A stretch of 64,000 nt of DNA from NCBI GenBank assembly GCA_030762935.1, contig CM060900.1, forward strand, positions 392,077,632 through 392,141,631, written 5' to 3'. The stretch is from Hymenopus coronatus (lineage: Eukaryota > Arthropoda > Insecta > Mantodea > Hymenopodidae). The notes under the pieces are model-generated. The model searched no databases. It was not told the DNA's origin and saw only the letters and a list, made by a program, of their open reading frames with translations. Below, in pieces: positions 47,121 to 58,914 of this stretch (positions are counted from its first letter, which is position 1; each line of letters begins with the position of its first letter). The position numbers and the translations under genes were made by a program.

Positions 47121-48400
47121 GTGTTGGACATAATGTTTCGTTATTTACATTAAAGTTGGAATAAACAATACCTAATTTCTATTTCCTTGCGCACTTTATT
47201 TCATTGTTGATATGGGTTACAATGAAGCACACTGGAAATGTTTACTATCAGATCGTAAATTTACAGAACTTATCATAATGTGTTAAATACTCCTCCTTTT
47301 TGCTTTTTTCATTATGATAAAAGTCGTGTATCTATACTTGTAAGTAAATAAAAATGCATTACATTTTTCGTTACTTCAATGTCTTATATTCAATAGAATA
47401 TCCAAATCGTTCGCTTCATGTAACGTTTGTGCTTCTAAGTAGATGCGATGTTATCTATGTTGTTACTAGAATTTTTCGCTGTCTTCTCCACCTTACACTT
47501 AAGGTAAATTTACACGTTGGGAATTGCGTTCTTTTCAAAATTTTCATATTTGTTATTGTTGTCACATAATAGCACATACATTTTGAAAACCGAAAGGTAT
47601 CACTGACATTTGTTACAAAAGTGGGGTTATGTTGATTTTGTTCCACCTTTCACTGTTTCTCAGAGCACATTGTTGAAATCTCATTTCACCAATCCTTAAA
47701 ATTTAAATTTTCAGCATTTTTACCGTTTTAAATCACAAAACAGTGGTCTTAAAATTAATCTACAAACAATATTAATGTAACAATTTGAAGCGTAGTGGGC
47801 CGGGAATGTTTGAACCAACGTCTATGGCCTTAATCGAAGTTAAAACATTCTGTAGTTATTTTAAGTCGGAATCCAATTTATAAAAATACTTATTTTGAAT
47901 TTAAAGATTCACAACTTTCTAAACAGCCGGTGGTTTAATTAAAATACTTGAAGTTTACATCGGTGCACATGTACAGATAAACACAATGGTGTATGGAAGT
48001 TGGAGCTATCTAGATTTTTGTAGAGGTACATTGTTTTAAAAAGTGTGTAGCATTCTCCATTTCAAATTTGTTTACGGCTATTAAAACATTTTTAATTTTT
48101 GATGCTGTAAAATCTTTAGGTTATCCTGCCAACCTCCCCCCCCCCCCAAGTGTAAAATAATTGGACCAAAAATATAGATTTGTCATCCCAATGTGTATTT
48201 GTACTTTAACTGTGTTCTCATAGGGGAAGTATCAAACATTTAAAGCCAAAATCTGCCCGAAAATAGAAGAGATGAAACGGCTTTATGCTAGTAGACAACT
48301 TCCGGGGTCTGCTGTAAGGCTTAGGAGTCTTGCATCACATCTATATGACACACGTAATAGATGTACTGCTTTAAAGACAGGAGAAAGGAGTGCGTGTTTC
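47121..48400. other. Unassigned AT-rich DNA
   Basis: No gene or repeat is recognised. A C-run lies at about 48137-48148. Confidence 0.45.
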
Positions 48401-48918
48401 ATGCGACAAATAGAGGCGTACAGTTTTCAATCGACTCCTGTCCTGCATGTGCATGGTTTGGCAACATATACGATATTCTTCATGGCATGAGGGGAAGCAG
48501 TATTTTTCTTATCCAATCTTCCTCTCCACATAGGCCAGTGCAGTCGGGACCTACCGGTTACTATGCTATCCTACAGGACCTGAAACCTTACTGGACTGGT
48601 AATGAGAGATTTATCGTCCACACTTATACTGGGGTATCGAATAAAATTTTGGATATACATTAAGGGATAGTGAGGCCCAAGCATTTCTATCATATTTTCA
48701 TTCTAATGTAATATACGGCATAGTTTTTCTGGCAACTCTTTAGTAGCGAAAACTATTTCTTTTTGCCACTTCTTGAAATTATTAGGAAAGAAAGCTTTAA
48801 AATAATTTTCCATAATTTAAAACGTTTAATTGTTTACTCTTCAGAAAACCAAGTTCGTGGTTTTCACACGATTCTACAGTTAAATGTGTAGTTTCTTTAA
48901 TCATTAGATGTTTTAACT

Positions 48919-48962
<44 letters not shown>

Positions 48963-49620
48963 GATGTTTTACACTTTTTGAATTCTTACGGTTTTTCGAT
49001 CAGTTTAAAAGCATGTGATTGTGGTGACGTAGATCAAAAGGCAAACTTCCTTTCATGTGCGTATGAATTACTAAAGCGGTAGCGCATCGTCCTCAAGACA
49101 GCAATTAAAAGTGAAAAAATTGGTGAATAAATAATTATGAAACACTTAAAAAATAGGTGATATTAATTATGATAATCATAATGATGATAATAATGATGAT
49201 GATGATATTAATAATCTCTAGTTAGTTTAAAAATTACGTAAAAGATTGTTCAAGTTGAAATAATACAAATTAAAGTTTCCGAAAAGTTTTAAACTGCTGG
49301 AAGTTTTTTTATTTCATAAGCTGCTCGGAGCGTATAATTGTGGAAAACAACTTAAATCCAACATAACCTATAAGCTTTGAGATGTTGTACGGTAAGGCCG
49401 TGCAACATAACATTCAGTCTGTTTTCCCACTAATAGAAACGAATTTGAGACATGTTCCCGAATCCTGCCTCAGCCGCTCTAAACCTTCTCCTGCTGGCAG
49501 CATAAGCCAGGTTTTTCTTGAGGAAACCTGCATGCATATGCGTATGTTAGCTTGCGAGATACCTAGCTGGTGGGGGGGGGGGAGGTAGGTGCAGGAGGTA
49601 AACATGCAGAAGTGTATTTT
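48401..49620 (+). repeat. Diverged direct repeat, first copy
   Basis: This stretch is colinear with about 50650-51765. Paired landmarks: ACAGTTTTCAATCGACTCCTG with ACAGTTTTCGATCTACTCCTG; CTTTAGTAGCGAAAACTATTTC with CTTTAGTAGCGAGAATTATTTC; TCATTAGATGTTTTAA with TCATTAGATATTTTAA; GAAAACAACTTAAATCCAAC with GAAAACAACTTAAATCTAAC; AGGTTTTTCTTG in both. The interval contains an (AT)n tract absent from the second copy. No coding frame is shared. Confidence 0.75.
48922..48961 (+). repeat. (TA)n microsatellite
   Basis: About 20 alternating T-A units. Confidence 0.97.
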
Positions 49621-50454
49621 TCTAGGGATAAAACATATTATTTCAAGTTAGGTTTCGACATGAAGCGTTTGATACTTCTTGTCAGTGTTGGAATTTTTCG
49701 AGAATGGACCTCTCAGTAATCATTGACTAGAGCTACGCGACAGTGCACATGCATAATTAAACACCTTTACTGTTGGTTAAATCGGAACTTTATGTGGGAA
49801 AGAGCAGCCTTCTGCTATAGATATTGTCTGCTGGCTACCAATGGTAGTTAACGTACGAAAAGGGGAAATGTATGCCAACTGATAATAATCAGTTGGTGGA
49901 ACTGTTGGCTTCAGTAGGAATAGCAGAAATCGTATATATTCTGTGTTTGTGTAGTCAATTATATTAAGATCCTACCTGTAAAATAATTATTGAAGATAAT
50001 TATGTATGAGTAATTAAATAACAAAGGAAAATTTGCAATATGCAGCCTGCCTTAGATATTCAGATGCCAGGATGACATACTATAGATATATTCTATTATA
50101 TGTATAGGTATTGTAAGTGTAAGCTGTTACAGATAAAACATGTTAATTCTTTAATGCTATGAAGCTTGGAATTCTTAAGCAATTTACTTCAGGTTAGTTA
50201 TGCTCAATCCGCCATTGGTACACACAACGTACCCAACCACGACCACGAGTCACTAATGTCGGGTAAAACGCGACTTATTAATTGGTATGCTCACACCAAC
50301 TGGCTGACCAGGTATGAGAGATGGTTCTCTAAGACGCATCAAAAAGTTCGGTAACAGTTCAACCTAATTTCCTTTCGTCCTGGTTTTATTTCTTGGAAAG
50401 CCCTAGTCTACTCATGCTACCCTTGTAGATATATTATCCCTGTGTACCTATATC

Positions 50455-50545
50455 GACGGGTGGCCGAGGTCGTAAAGACATGGATTCGTGAACGGGAGGT
50501 TCAAGTTCCGGAAGACTGTCCTCCCTGAATGAGGGATTTTCCAGG
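50455..50545 (+). mobile_element. Probable tRNA-derived SINE head
   Basis: An A-box-like GGTGGCCGAGGTCGTAAAG at about 50458 is followed by a B-box-like GGTTCAAGTTCC at about 50508 with tRNA-like spacing. The body downstream runs toward the second diverged direct repeat and its end is not clear. Confidence 0.55.
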
Positions 50546-50649
50546 TTTTCTTCTGTCTTCCTAACTGACAAATGCTGGAAGGTATCCTAAGCTTAGACCT
50601 GAACAATTCTTTCCCAAATTTGTTCTCCAAATTATCACTGCATTTCATG

Positions 50650-51765
50650 TTTAACCAGTGTTTACGCCTGCGGTACCACATTAGAGGTGCACAGTTTTCG
50701 ATCTACTCCTGCCTACGCCTGCTTATTTAGGCAATACCCATGAGGAATGGTTCTGGTGTGAGTGGAGAAATTATCAGATCTTCCCCTCTATACCGCGCTG
50801 CGCAGTATTATCAGGACCTACTAGTTGCCCACAGGACCTAAATGCATAGTGGAATAAAGCGATGCATACTTTGGAGATATATTAGTATTCAGTGAAGCGC
50901 AAACAATGCCATCATATATTCATCCTAGCTAAATAAATGACATATTTTATGGAAAATCTTTAGTAGCGAGAATTATTTCTTTCTTTGTAAGTTCAAAAAG
51001 TTCAGAAAGAAGGATTCTGAATAATTTGCCAATATTTTACTAGCTTAATCCTTTGCACTTCTCCAAATGTTGTTGCTGGTCTCAGACTATTGTGAATTTT
51101 TCCAGGTTTTTAGGTTTCAGATATCATTAGATATTTTAAACTTTGTATAACTGGCTCGATTTTAAAAGTTTTAATTAAACGCCATTGGTAAATAAATAAT
51201 ATAAGATAAAAAACACGATGTCATTTGTAGGCTTTCTTGAAAGTATAGCTCCTGAACAGCTGTTAACACGACAATAAAATTCTGTTAATGATGATGAAGA
51301 TGAGTATATTTAGAATATATATCAACCTCAAAAACAAAAAAACAAAAAAATGTTTGCAAATATCCCAAACTATATTAAAAACGACGAAAAAGGTTGTTTA
51401 ACGCAATGATTCAATAATCCCAACGAAAACTTCAGTTCCAAATGCTGATGTTTTACTACTTCATTAGCAGTTTGGAGCACAGAATTATAGAAAACAACTT
51501 AAATCTAACAGTAATAAGGATTAAGAACCTATATTGTAAAACCATGAATGAATTAATGCGTAGACAATTTATCACAATAGTTTCAGAGCATGAGAAACAG
51601 GTTTCTCAATTTCCTTTTTAAATCTTCCCTCCTACGTCAGGCTATATAAGATAGGTTTTTCTTGGCCTGCCCAGGGTTGAGAACAATTGCATGCTTATGC
51701 TTAGGTAGGAACCCGGGATCTCACCTGTAGGCAGGTGCATACTGTAAAATTGCAGAAATGTAACC
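50650..51765 (+). repeat. Diverged direct repeat, second copy
   Basis: Colinear with 48401-49620, offset by about 2.15-2.25 kb. The two copies end alike (GCAGGTGCATACTG here, TAGGTGCAGGAGG there, each followed by a GCAGAARTGTA block). Either an old local duplication or two copies of one unnamed transposon would explain this. Confidence 0.75.
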
Positions 51766-53028
51766 TCTACAGCGTATGCAGTAAGAACTTGAGCTATTCA
51801 GTCTCATTATTGTTTACCTGTTGAGTTCACATTCTCTTTCTTAATTGCACGATTCATGGCAAAAACGGATGCAGATTTATTTAGCAATAGTATTGGTAAA
51901 ATATGTAGTATTAATCAAATAGACACTTTAGAAACAGTGATGCTAACAAGGAAACACTAGCTCTTTATGTAAAATGAAAACTGAGGTTGTAAATGAGCAA
52001 TTCCATAGTAACACTGACAATACAATTTTTTTTTCTCGAATAAACCAAAGTCTCACACGCATTATGGATTATAAAAATGAGCTTTGACTACACCATTCGA
52101 TAGAAAAAAACATAGAGGATTAAAATGATAACAAAAAATACGGTATAAGACCAAATGTATACGAAAAATGTATTCCCAAATGTTTCGCGACAGACCGATA
52201 TTTTTTCGACTCTATTACGGATCATTAATTATAAATTTCTCTAAAAGTTTCCAAAATCTGTTTCCAAAGGAGGATTTCATATTTATTAGACATTTTTAAA
52301 AATCAAGGTATTACAGCTGTTGAAGTTTAAGCCCAAAATGTGCTTCATAAAGACTGGCATCTCTTCCTGACAAGAGTGGCTGACATCTGTGAATGCATAT
52401 TGTATTCCGCCAGAGTTACGACAATTTGCAATTGTCGATGCAAAATAAAATAACATTGATTATTACATATTGTTTTATTCACTTTTATTTAAATTCCCCA
52501 GAACTATTTACAATTAACATTAGTTTTAGTACAATGTGATTTCGGAATATAGTTTGCGATACGGACTTACTTGTAATAAGGCGTATTCATTAAAGCATTT
52601 CTATATGACAATTTTGCCTTAAAGACAGCAGCAGCGAGAGAGGTAGATAGAGAGAGGGAGAGAGAGAGACAGCATATACATATGAAATGCTAGTTATTCT
52701 TTATAACAAAAATATACAATATTTTGATTGCATACCATTAAATTAAAGTAGCAAACATTACTGGAATTGTGCACATGCACGATTCTCCAAATCGAGTGAT
52801 TTAGATGACTGCAGATGAATACACTGAACAACTGAATCACACGATTTATTGTTTCACAGGATACAAATGTTTATACTGCAGGATCGCTATATGCAGCAGA
52901 CAGTATACATAACGTTCTGTATTTCCTTTGATACTAAACTGCAGAACCTGTGAAACAGTCTTGGCTATGTTTACATAAAAGTGAGCAGAATGAACTGTAT
53001 AAATGGTTGTAATAGTTGAAAGATATAG
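51766..53028. other. Unassigned AT-rich DNA upstream of the LINE
   Basis: No gene is recognised. A short GA-rich stretch occurs at about 52636-52669. Confidence 0.5.
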
Positions 53029-53040
53029 AAACCTTTGTTC
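53029..53040 (+). repeat. Target-site duplication, left copy
   Basis: AAACCTTTGTTC is repeated exactly at 58903-58914, directly outside the LINE. Confidence 0.9.
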
Positions 53041-53485
53041 CCCCCAGGGGCCTACTACGGTAGGCGCACCCGGGGTCCCGAGCCACCTTGACTCCCTCTG
53101 TGGGCAACCTCAGAGTGGTGAGGGAGTCAGTAGGTCAAAATGCCCACCCACGTGTAGGCCATGCGTGGAGACCCGTGTCGGTGAAAAGGAATATCCTGGT
53201 TGGTTGAGGGTTGCGTACCTGAGCCTGGGCTTCTGTCTTTCAGTAACTGGGGAGGGTGCGCAGCCTAATACACCGCTTTGGTTTCTGATTTGCCTAAACG
53301 GGAGGCTAGGGACTAACCCACCCCTAGTCAATCGGCCAGGACTAGGTATTACACCGAACTCCAGGGTGAGTGGGACGGCGAGCCCGCTATATCCCCTGTG
53401 TAGCCCTGTCACCCCAGTGGGGTGACCCCTCGTTGGGCTCCGTGGTGGGTGGGGGGCACTGGGGGATGAATTTATACATTTTTTT

Positions 53486-54943
53486 ATGGCACCAAAACTT
53501 AAACCCCTGATTTCAAATAAAGACGTTGGAAATGAAGTAGTTGAGTCATGTGGTCCTCGCTATTTGGTTATTCATAGGACAGAGGAAGGTAAGAAGTTCC
53601 TTACGGTGAGCCCTTTTACTATCCAAAAGGGTCTCGATGCCATTGCTGGTCCGGTTAAATCCTGCGTTCGAGCTCGCAATGGTACACTTCTTGTCGAAGT
53701 CAACTCCGCCTCGCAAGCTGCAAGGATACGTAAAGCCACCATGTTAGCCAGGAATCCAGTGAAGGTCGAGGTGCACAAGTCGCTGAACTCCTCCCGCGGT
53801 GTAGTAACAACCCGCGCGTTAGACGGTTTGTCCATTGAAGAGATCCAAGAAAATCTTGCGACTCAGGGTGTCTCATCTGTTTATCGGGTACAACGTAAGA
53901 TCAACGGTGAATTCCTGCCTACTCGTACCCTGTTTCTTACTTTTGATCGGGTTGACCTCCCTCAAAAGATTAGGGCAGGGTATGAAGCCATCGAAGTTAG
54001 ACCTTATATACCCAATCCGCTGAGGTGCTTTAAATGCCAACGTTTTGGTCACACTAGTGAGTTGTGTACCGGCAAGTCCACCTGCGTCCACTGCGGTGAC
54101 ATCTCCCACGATGAGGCTTGTGCTTCAGCTCCATCGTGTGTGAACTGTAACGGGGAACACCCATCTAGTTCCCGAGACTGCCCCCGTTTTGCAGAGGAAC
54201 GAGCGATCCAGGAGATACGGGTGAAAGAGAAGGTGTCCTTCTTGGAAGCCCGGAAGCTCCTGCGACTCCGCCAACTCTCTGCCCCGAGGTCCGGTACCTA
54301 TAGCTCAGTTGCAGCTAAACCGGTTCCGCGTCGTGAAATCGCAACACAGACCTGCGATATGAACGGGGCTACTATTGCGGAAAAGGTTATTTTAGCCCAA
54401 GCGCTGCCAAAGCCTTCGACACATACACCCAAGTCGGTATTAACATCTGCCAAATCCGCTAGCTTACAGAATAGTCCTGCACACTTGTCACCGAAAGCCT
54501 CGACCTCTGGAACTAAAGTTGGTAAATTCATGACGTCTTCTGCCCCGGAAAAACAGTTTAAGACCAAATATGTATGACAAGACCTCTTGAAAGAGAATGT
54601 GCAATCTTCTACCAAGTCATCTAAGGGTAAGAAAAGTACACGCAACTCCCCACGTGTATCCTTCTCTGATGGGTCATCTGGGGAGAAGGGCGTGGATCGG
54701 CAACGGCCGTCTTCGCCAATCAGCACATCCAATCGGTTCGAACTTCTCGGGCCGAAATTTGGTCTTGAAAAAGGGGCCTCCCTTGTGGAGGAGATGGACC
54801 AGGAGGATTCTGCCGCCACTGCCAGAGGGACAGTGCGGAAACGGCAGGATCGTGCTCCTGAAAATAGTACTAGCGCAACGCCTAAGAAGAACAAATTGAA
54901 CCGACCAGCTAATCCCAATCTGCAGAAGCGTCTTTCGATTTGA
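53486..54943 (+). pseudogene. LINE ORF1, Gag-like RNA-binding protein, one in-frame stop
   Basis: The start at 53486 is the first ATG after the GC-rich leader. The first 363 codons run to TGA at 54575-54577. The same frame then continues open to a second TGA at 54941-54943, so the original protein was about 485 residues. Residues about 95-175 look like an RRM-type fold (SSVYRVQRK, LFLTFDRVDLP). Residues about 180-240 carry three CCHC zinc knuckles (CFKCQRFGHTSELC, CVHCGDISHDEAC, CVNCNGEHPSSSRDC). The tail is basic and Ser-rich. Such proteins bind LINE RNA to form the particle that ORF2 protein uses. ORF2 starts 22 bp downstream. Confidence 0.9.
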
Positions 54944-54965
54944 AACTTGTCCCATAATATACTCA

Positions 54966-57900
54966 ATGGCTATCCTCCATTGGAACATACGCGGAATTCG
55001 ACCACATCGACCAGAGCTTGACTTGTTGCTGCGCCAGCATGAACCCTTGGCTGTATGCTTACAAGAGACGAAGCTCCGTCCACAGGACACCGTTACCATC
55101 AGGCAGTACTCCTCCGTACGATGTGATTTATCACCGGAGGTCGGTGTCCCGGCACATGGGGGCACTATGATGCTTATTCGAGATGATATTTTTTTCCAAC
55201 TCCGTACCCATGCAATCTGCAATCCAGTCCGTTGCTGTCAGCATTAAGCTACCCTCCGTTTTATTCACCATTTGCAGTATCTATTTGCCTCCATCTGCGG
55301 ACCTCTCGCACAGCGACTTAGAATACCTGATTTCGCAGTTGCCACCACCCTTTTTATTGGTAGGTGACGTGAATGCCCATCACCCTCTTTGGGGCTCTCC
55401 TCGAGCTTGTGCGACAGGTACGCTACTTAAAGACTTCTTGGATAGTCAGAATCTTGCTCTCTTGAACACGGGAGAGCCCACATTTCTTTCAGGCCTTTCA
55501 TAGGTTTTCACACATTCACATTGCAATCTGTTCCCCTCAGCTAGCAGTCACGTTATGCTGGAATATCATCTCGGATTTGTATTCTAGTGACCACTTTCCT
55601 TGTCGTATTAGTGTCTTGACACCCGTTGTATGTTCCACCCGTTTACCTATTTGGCGCCTAAACCACGCCAACTGCGAACTGTACTCCCACTTGGCTGAAT
55701 TTAGCTACGAAGAGCACGACTCTGTGAACCACTTGGTCGAACATCTCACAGGGACCATTCTTTCTGCTGCTGAACAATCCATTCCGCGTTCGAACGGCTA
55801 CAGCCGTCGATTTCCGGTACCTTGGTGGACCGATGACTGTCAGGATGCTATTCGCGCTCGCAGACGAGCTCTACGGGTTTTCCAGCGTTTTCCTACTTTG
55901 GATAACCTGATACACTATAAGCAGATGCGTGCACATTCTAGGCGGGTTCTTAAGGATAGCAAAAAGATGTCGTGGAATAAATTCGTGGGTTCCTTTAATC
56001 GACATACACCTTCCTCTGTCGTATGGGATAAGTTAAGACGTGTGGCTGGGAAACCGACCCATATGCCCATCGCCGGTCTCAAATCACCTACCGGAGCTGT
56101 TGTTGATACATTTGACGTGGCGAATACTTTAGGCAGTGCATTCGCTCAGGTGTCTAGCTCAGGCAATTATTCCCCTGAGTTTCTTACAGTTAAGACTCAG
56201 GTGGAATCTCAAGAATTCTCGTTTCTTTCTGGCAACCTTGAGGATTATAATCGCCTTTTCACCCTGGCAGAGCTAGCCAATGCACTCTCCTCTTCACGAC
56301 ACTCAGCACCAGGGCCAGATGGTATCCACGTCCAAATGTTGCAACATCTCTCTCCTGATGGCAAAGCTTTCCTACTCGAGGTCTATAATCGTGTCTGTGT
56401 TGATGGCATTTTTCCAGACAAGTGGCGGGAGGCCACCATCATACCCATTCTTAAACCTGGAAAGGACCGCCATCTTCCTTCCAGTTACCGTCCTATTTCC
56501 TTCACCAGTTGCGTGTGCAAGGTGATGGAACGCATGATCAATGGACGGTTGGTGTGGTGGCTGGAATCCCACAATCTTCTGACGAACATCCAGTGTGGCT
56601 TTCGACGACGACGTTCAACAACTGACCACCTTGCCTCTCTGTCAACTCAGATTATGGACGAGTTTCTTAAGAACAGCCCCACAGTTGGGATATTTTTTGA
56701 CCTCGAGAAGGCCTACGACACGTGTTGGCGGGCGGGAATATTGCGTTCTCTCCACAACTGGAACATACGTGGACGCCTACCGTTGGTCATTCAGGAGTTT
56801 ATGCGGGACCGCGTTTTTCGAGTGAGGATGGGCTCTGTTTTTTCTAACCATTTTATTCAAGAGAACGGAGTGCCGCAGGGCTCGGTACTCAGCGTGACTC
56901 TATTTGCTATTGCGATAAATTCCATATCACTATGTGTGCCTCCAGGTGTCTCTTTCTGTTTATTCGTGGACGGCTTTGCCATCTTCTGTACATCTCAGCG
57001 TACACCGTTTTTGGAACGCCGTCTCCAGCGGTGTTTGGACAATCTCTATGCTTGGAGCTCGAAACACGGTTTTCGTTTCTCCGCTGAGAAGACAGTCTAC
57101 GTTAACTTCTGGCGCCGTAAGTGGCAAATGCCGCCGTCTCTTGGACTCGGGCCAGATTTGCTTCCTTTCGCAGATGAGGCGAGATTCCTTGATTTGATCT
57201 TCGATCGGAAACTTTGTTGGACACCACATATAGCACAGCTTAGAGCACGATGTGGCCGTTATCTAAATCTTTTACGGATACTAAGTGGCAAATCTTGGGG
57301 TGCGGATCGGACGGCATTGTTTCGTCTTTATCGTGCTGTGATTCGTTCGAAGTTGGACTATGGCAGCATTGTGTATTCTTCAGCCCGACCTTCAGTGCTC
57401 AGAAGGTTAGACACAGTCCATAACCAGGGCATCCGTGTGGCCGTTGGAGCTTTTCCAACGAGCCCAGTTGTTAGCCTCTACGCCGAATCGGGAGAACCTC
57501 CTCTGCGTTGTCGGCGTGATGTCCTGCTTGCTAATTATGGCTGTGGGCTGAAGTGTATGCTGGGCATCCAACTTATCACGCTTTTTTCTCCCCTGAGCTG
57601 CACGAGCGATACTGCCTCCGCTCTCTGAGCCCTAGGCCAGCAGATTTTCGTTTCCGTGAGCTTCTACGCCAGCACCATGTTGACATTCCTCGGCTGTTAT
57701 CCAAGGGAGAGAGTATATACCCCCCTTGGTTACGCGCTACCTCCCATGTCGATCTCGGGGTGACGCTTTACGGGAAATCTGTTACGCCTCTTGATAGTAT
57801 TCGTCGTTGTTTTTTAGAATTTTTATCCCAATACAGTGGCCGTATTTGTATTTACACCGATGGTAGTAAGAGCCCCGACGGTGTTGGATGTGCCTTTGTC

Positions 57901-58651
57901 ACTGGCACCGCAACTTCTACTTACGGTTTGCCTAGTTGCACATCTATATATTCTGCCGAGCTATATGCTATTTATCAAGCCCTTCTGTATATTCGACGTC
58001 GAAAATTAGGTGACAGCCTTATTCTTAGTGATTCCCTTAGTGCCCTTCAGAGCATTCGTGAGCTGTACAATTACCATCCTTTGGTGCATCGCATCCAGGA
58101 CGTTCTCCACATTTTGCACGCTTCTGGTTTTAATGGAGTGCGCATGGATTTCTGGACACGTTGGCTTGCCAGGGAATGACACGGCGGATTTGGCAGCGAA
58201 ATCGGCAGCCACAGCGCCCAGTGTTACGATTGCCCATTCAACAGCAGAAGATTTTAGAGTGGCTGTACGGAGAGCCGTTTTTTCGACTTGGCATGCGGAG
58301 TGGTCGGCTCTCCGTGGTAATAAGCTGCGAGAGGTGAAGTACCTCCCTGTCAACTGGGTAACCTCCTCTCGTTTATTCCGCCGGGAGGAGGTAGTACTAG
58401 CTCGGCTAAGAATTGGCCACTGTATTTTTACTCACAGTTACCTTTTTAAACGTGAACCTGCTCCTGTCTGTGTGCTCTGTGAGGAGGCACAGACAGTTCG
58501 TCATGTGTTGCTGGAGTGTGGTCACCTGGCACACATTCGGTCATCTATGGGCATGCCGGCCTCTCTTGCTGAGGTCCTGGCAGATAACCCAAGAGCAGTG
58601 GACAGGGTTTTTAAATTTTTAGCAAAAGTTTCTTTTACCTTGAAGTTTTAG
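54966..58651 (+). pseudogene. LINE ORF2: endonuclease, reverse transcriptase, RNase H; four frameshifts
   Basis: ORF2 begins at ATG 54966 (MAILHWNIRGIRP). The endonuclease part shows WNIRGI, LQETKL, GDVNAHHPLWGS and SSDHF, spread over three frames with shifts near 55190-55247 and 55500. From there one long frame reaches 57628 and carries the reverse transcriptase: APGPDGIH, YRPISFTSC, QCGFRRRRSTTDHL, FFDLEKAYDT, NGVPQGSVLS, FVDGFAIF and FSAEKT. A third shift near 57560 leads to RNase H (IYTDGSKS at about 57850, SAELYAIYQ, LSDSLSAL). A fourth near 58140 leads to GNDTADLAAKSAA and a C-terminal CVLCEEAQTVRHVLLEC. All four RNase H acidic residues are visible, but one catalytic Asp of the reverse transcriptase is changed to Gly (56972-56974). 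Confidence 0.93.
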
Positions 58652-58847
58652 TGTGATAGCAGTTTTTTAAACTCTTTTGGTTTTAATGTGTTGGTTTTAG
58701 ATGGAGTTTTATATCCAGCTCTGGTTAGAGGGCTGGACAGTTCTGTTGCTTCTGTTTCAACTGTGTTAGCTCTTTTACTTGTTTTTACTTTTTTTTTTTT
58801 TTTTTTGCAATGGTATTTTCTTACTGCCTATTGCCAAGTTTTAATCA

Positions 58848-58884
58848 TAAGGGCGCTAATGACCCCGGCAGTTGAGCGCCCTTA
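58848..58884 (+). other. LINE 3' hairpin
   Basis: TAAGGGCGCT (58848-58857) pairs perfectly with AGCGCCCTTA (58875-58884) around a 17-base loop. It lies 18 bases from the 3' end. In several LINE clades such a 3' structure is what the reverse transcriptase recognises. That role here is inferred from position. Confidence 0.75.
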
Positions 58885-58902
58885 AACACCATTATCATCA
58901 TC

Positions 58903-58914
58903 AAACCTTTGTTC
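58903..58914 (+). repeat. Target-site duplication, right copy
   Basis: Exact repeat of 53029-53040, directly after the ATC-rich LINE tail. Confidence 0.9.

Larger units (their letters stand above)
53041..58902 (+). mobile_element. Full-length, mutated non-LTR retrotransposon (I-like LINE with RNase H)
   Basis: The element is 5862 bp and complete by structure: a GC-rich 5' untranslated region (53041-53485), ORF1 for a zinc-knuckle Gag-like protein, ORF2 with apurinic-type endonuclease, reverse transcriptase, RNase H and a C-terminal Cys/His motif, and a 3' region with a hairpin and a short ATC-rich tail. Perfect 12-bp target-site duplications flank it. The combination of three zinc knuckles in ORF1 with RNase H after the reverse transcriptase is typical of the I supergroup (I, Nimb, LOA and relatives); which clade is inference. 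GC content is well above the flanks. One in-frame stop in ORF1 and at least four frameshifts in ORF2 make this copy inactive. Confidence 0.95.

Noticed and set aside
54298..54966. Minus-strand frame of 222 codons across the LINE
   Set aside because: It is antisense to ORF1, which has a clear zinc-knuckle protein in the plus frame. It is a shadow of that codon use.
53029..58914. Endogenous virus or LTR retrotransposon
   Set aside because: There are no long terminal repeats, protease, integrase or envelope-like frame. The endonuclease-reverse transcriptase-RNase H order and 12-bp duplications identify a non-LTR element.
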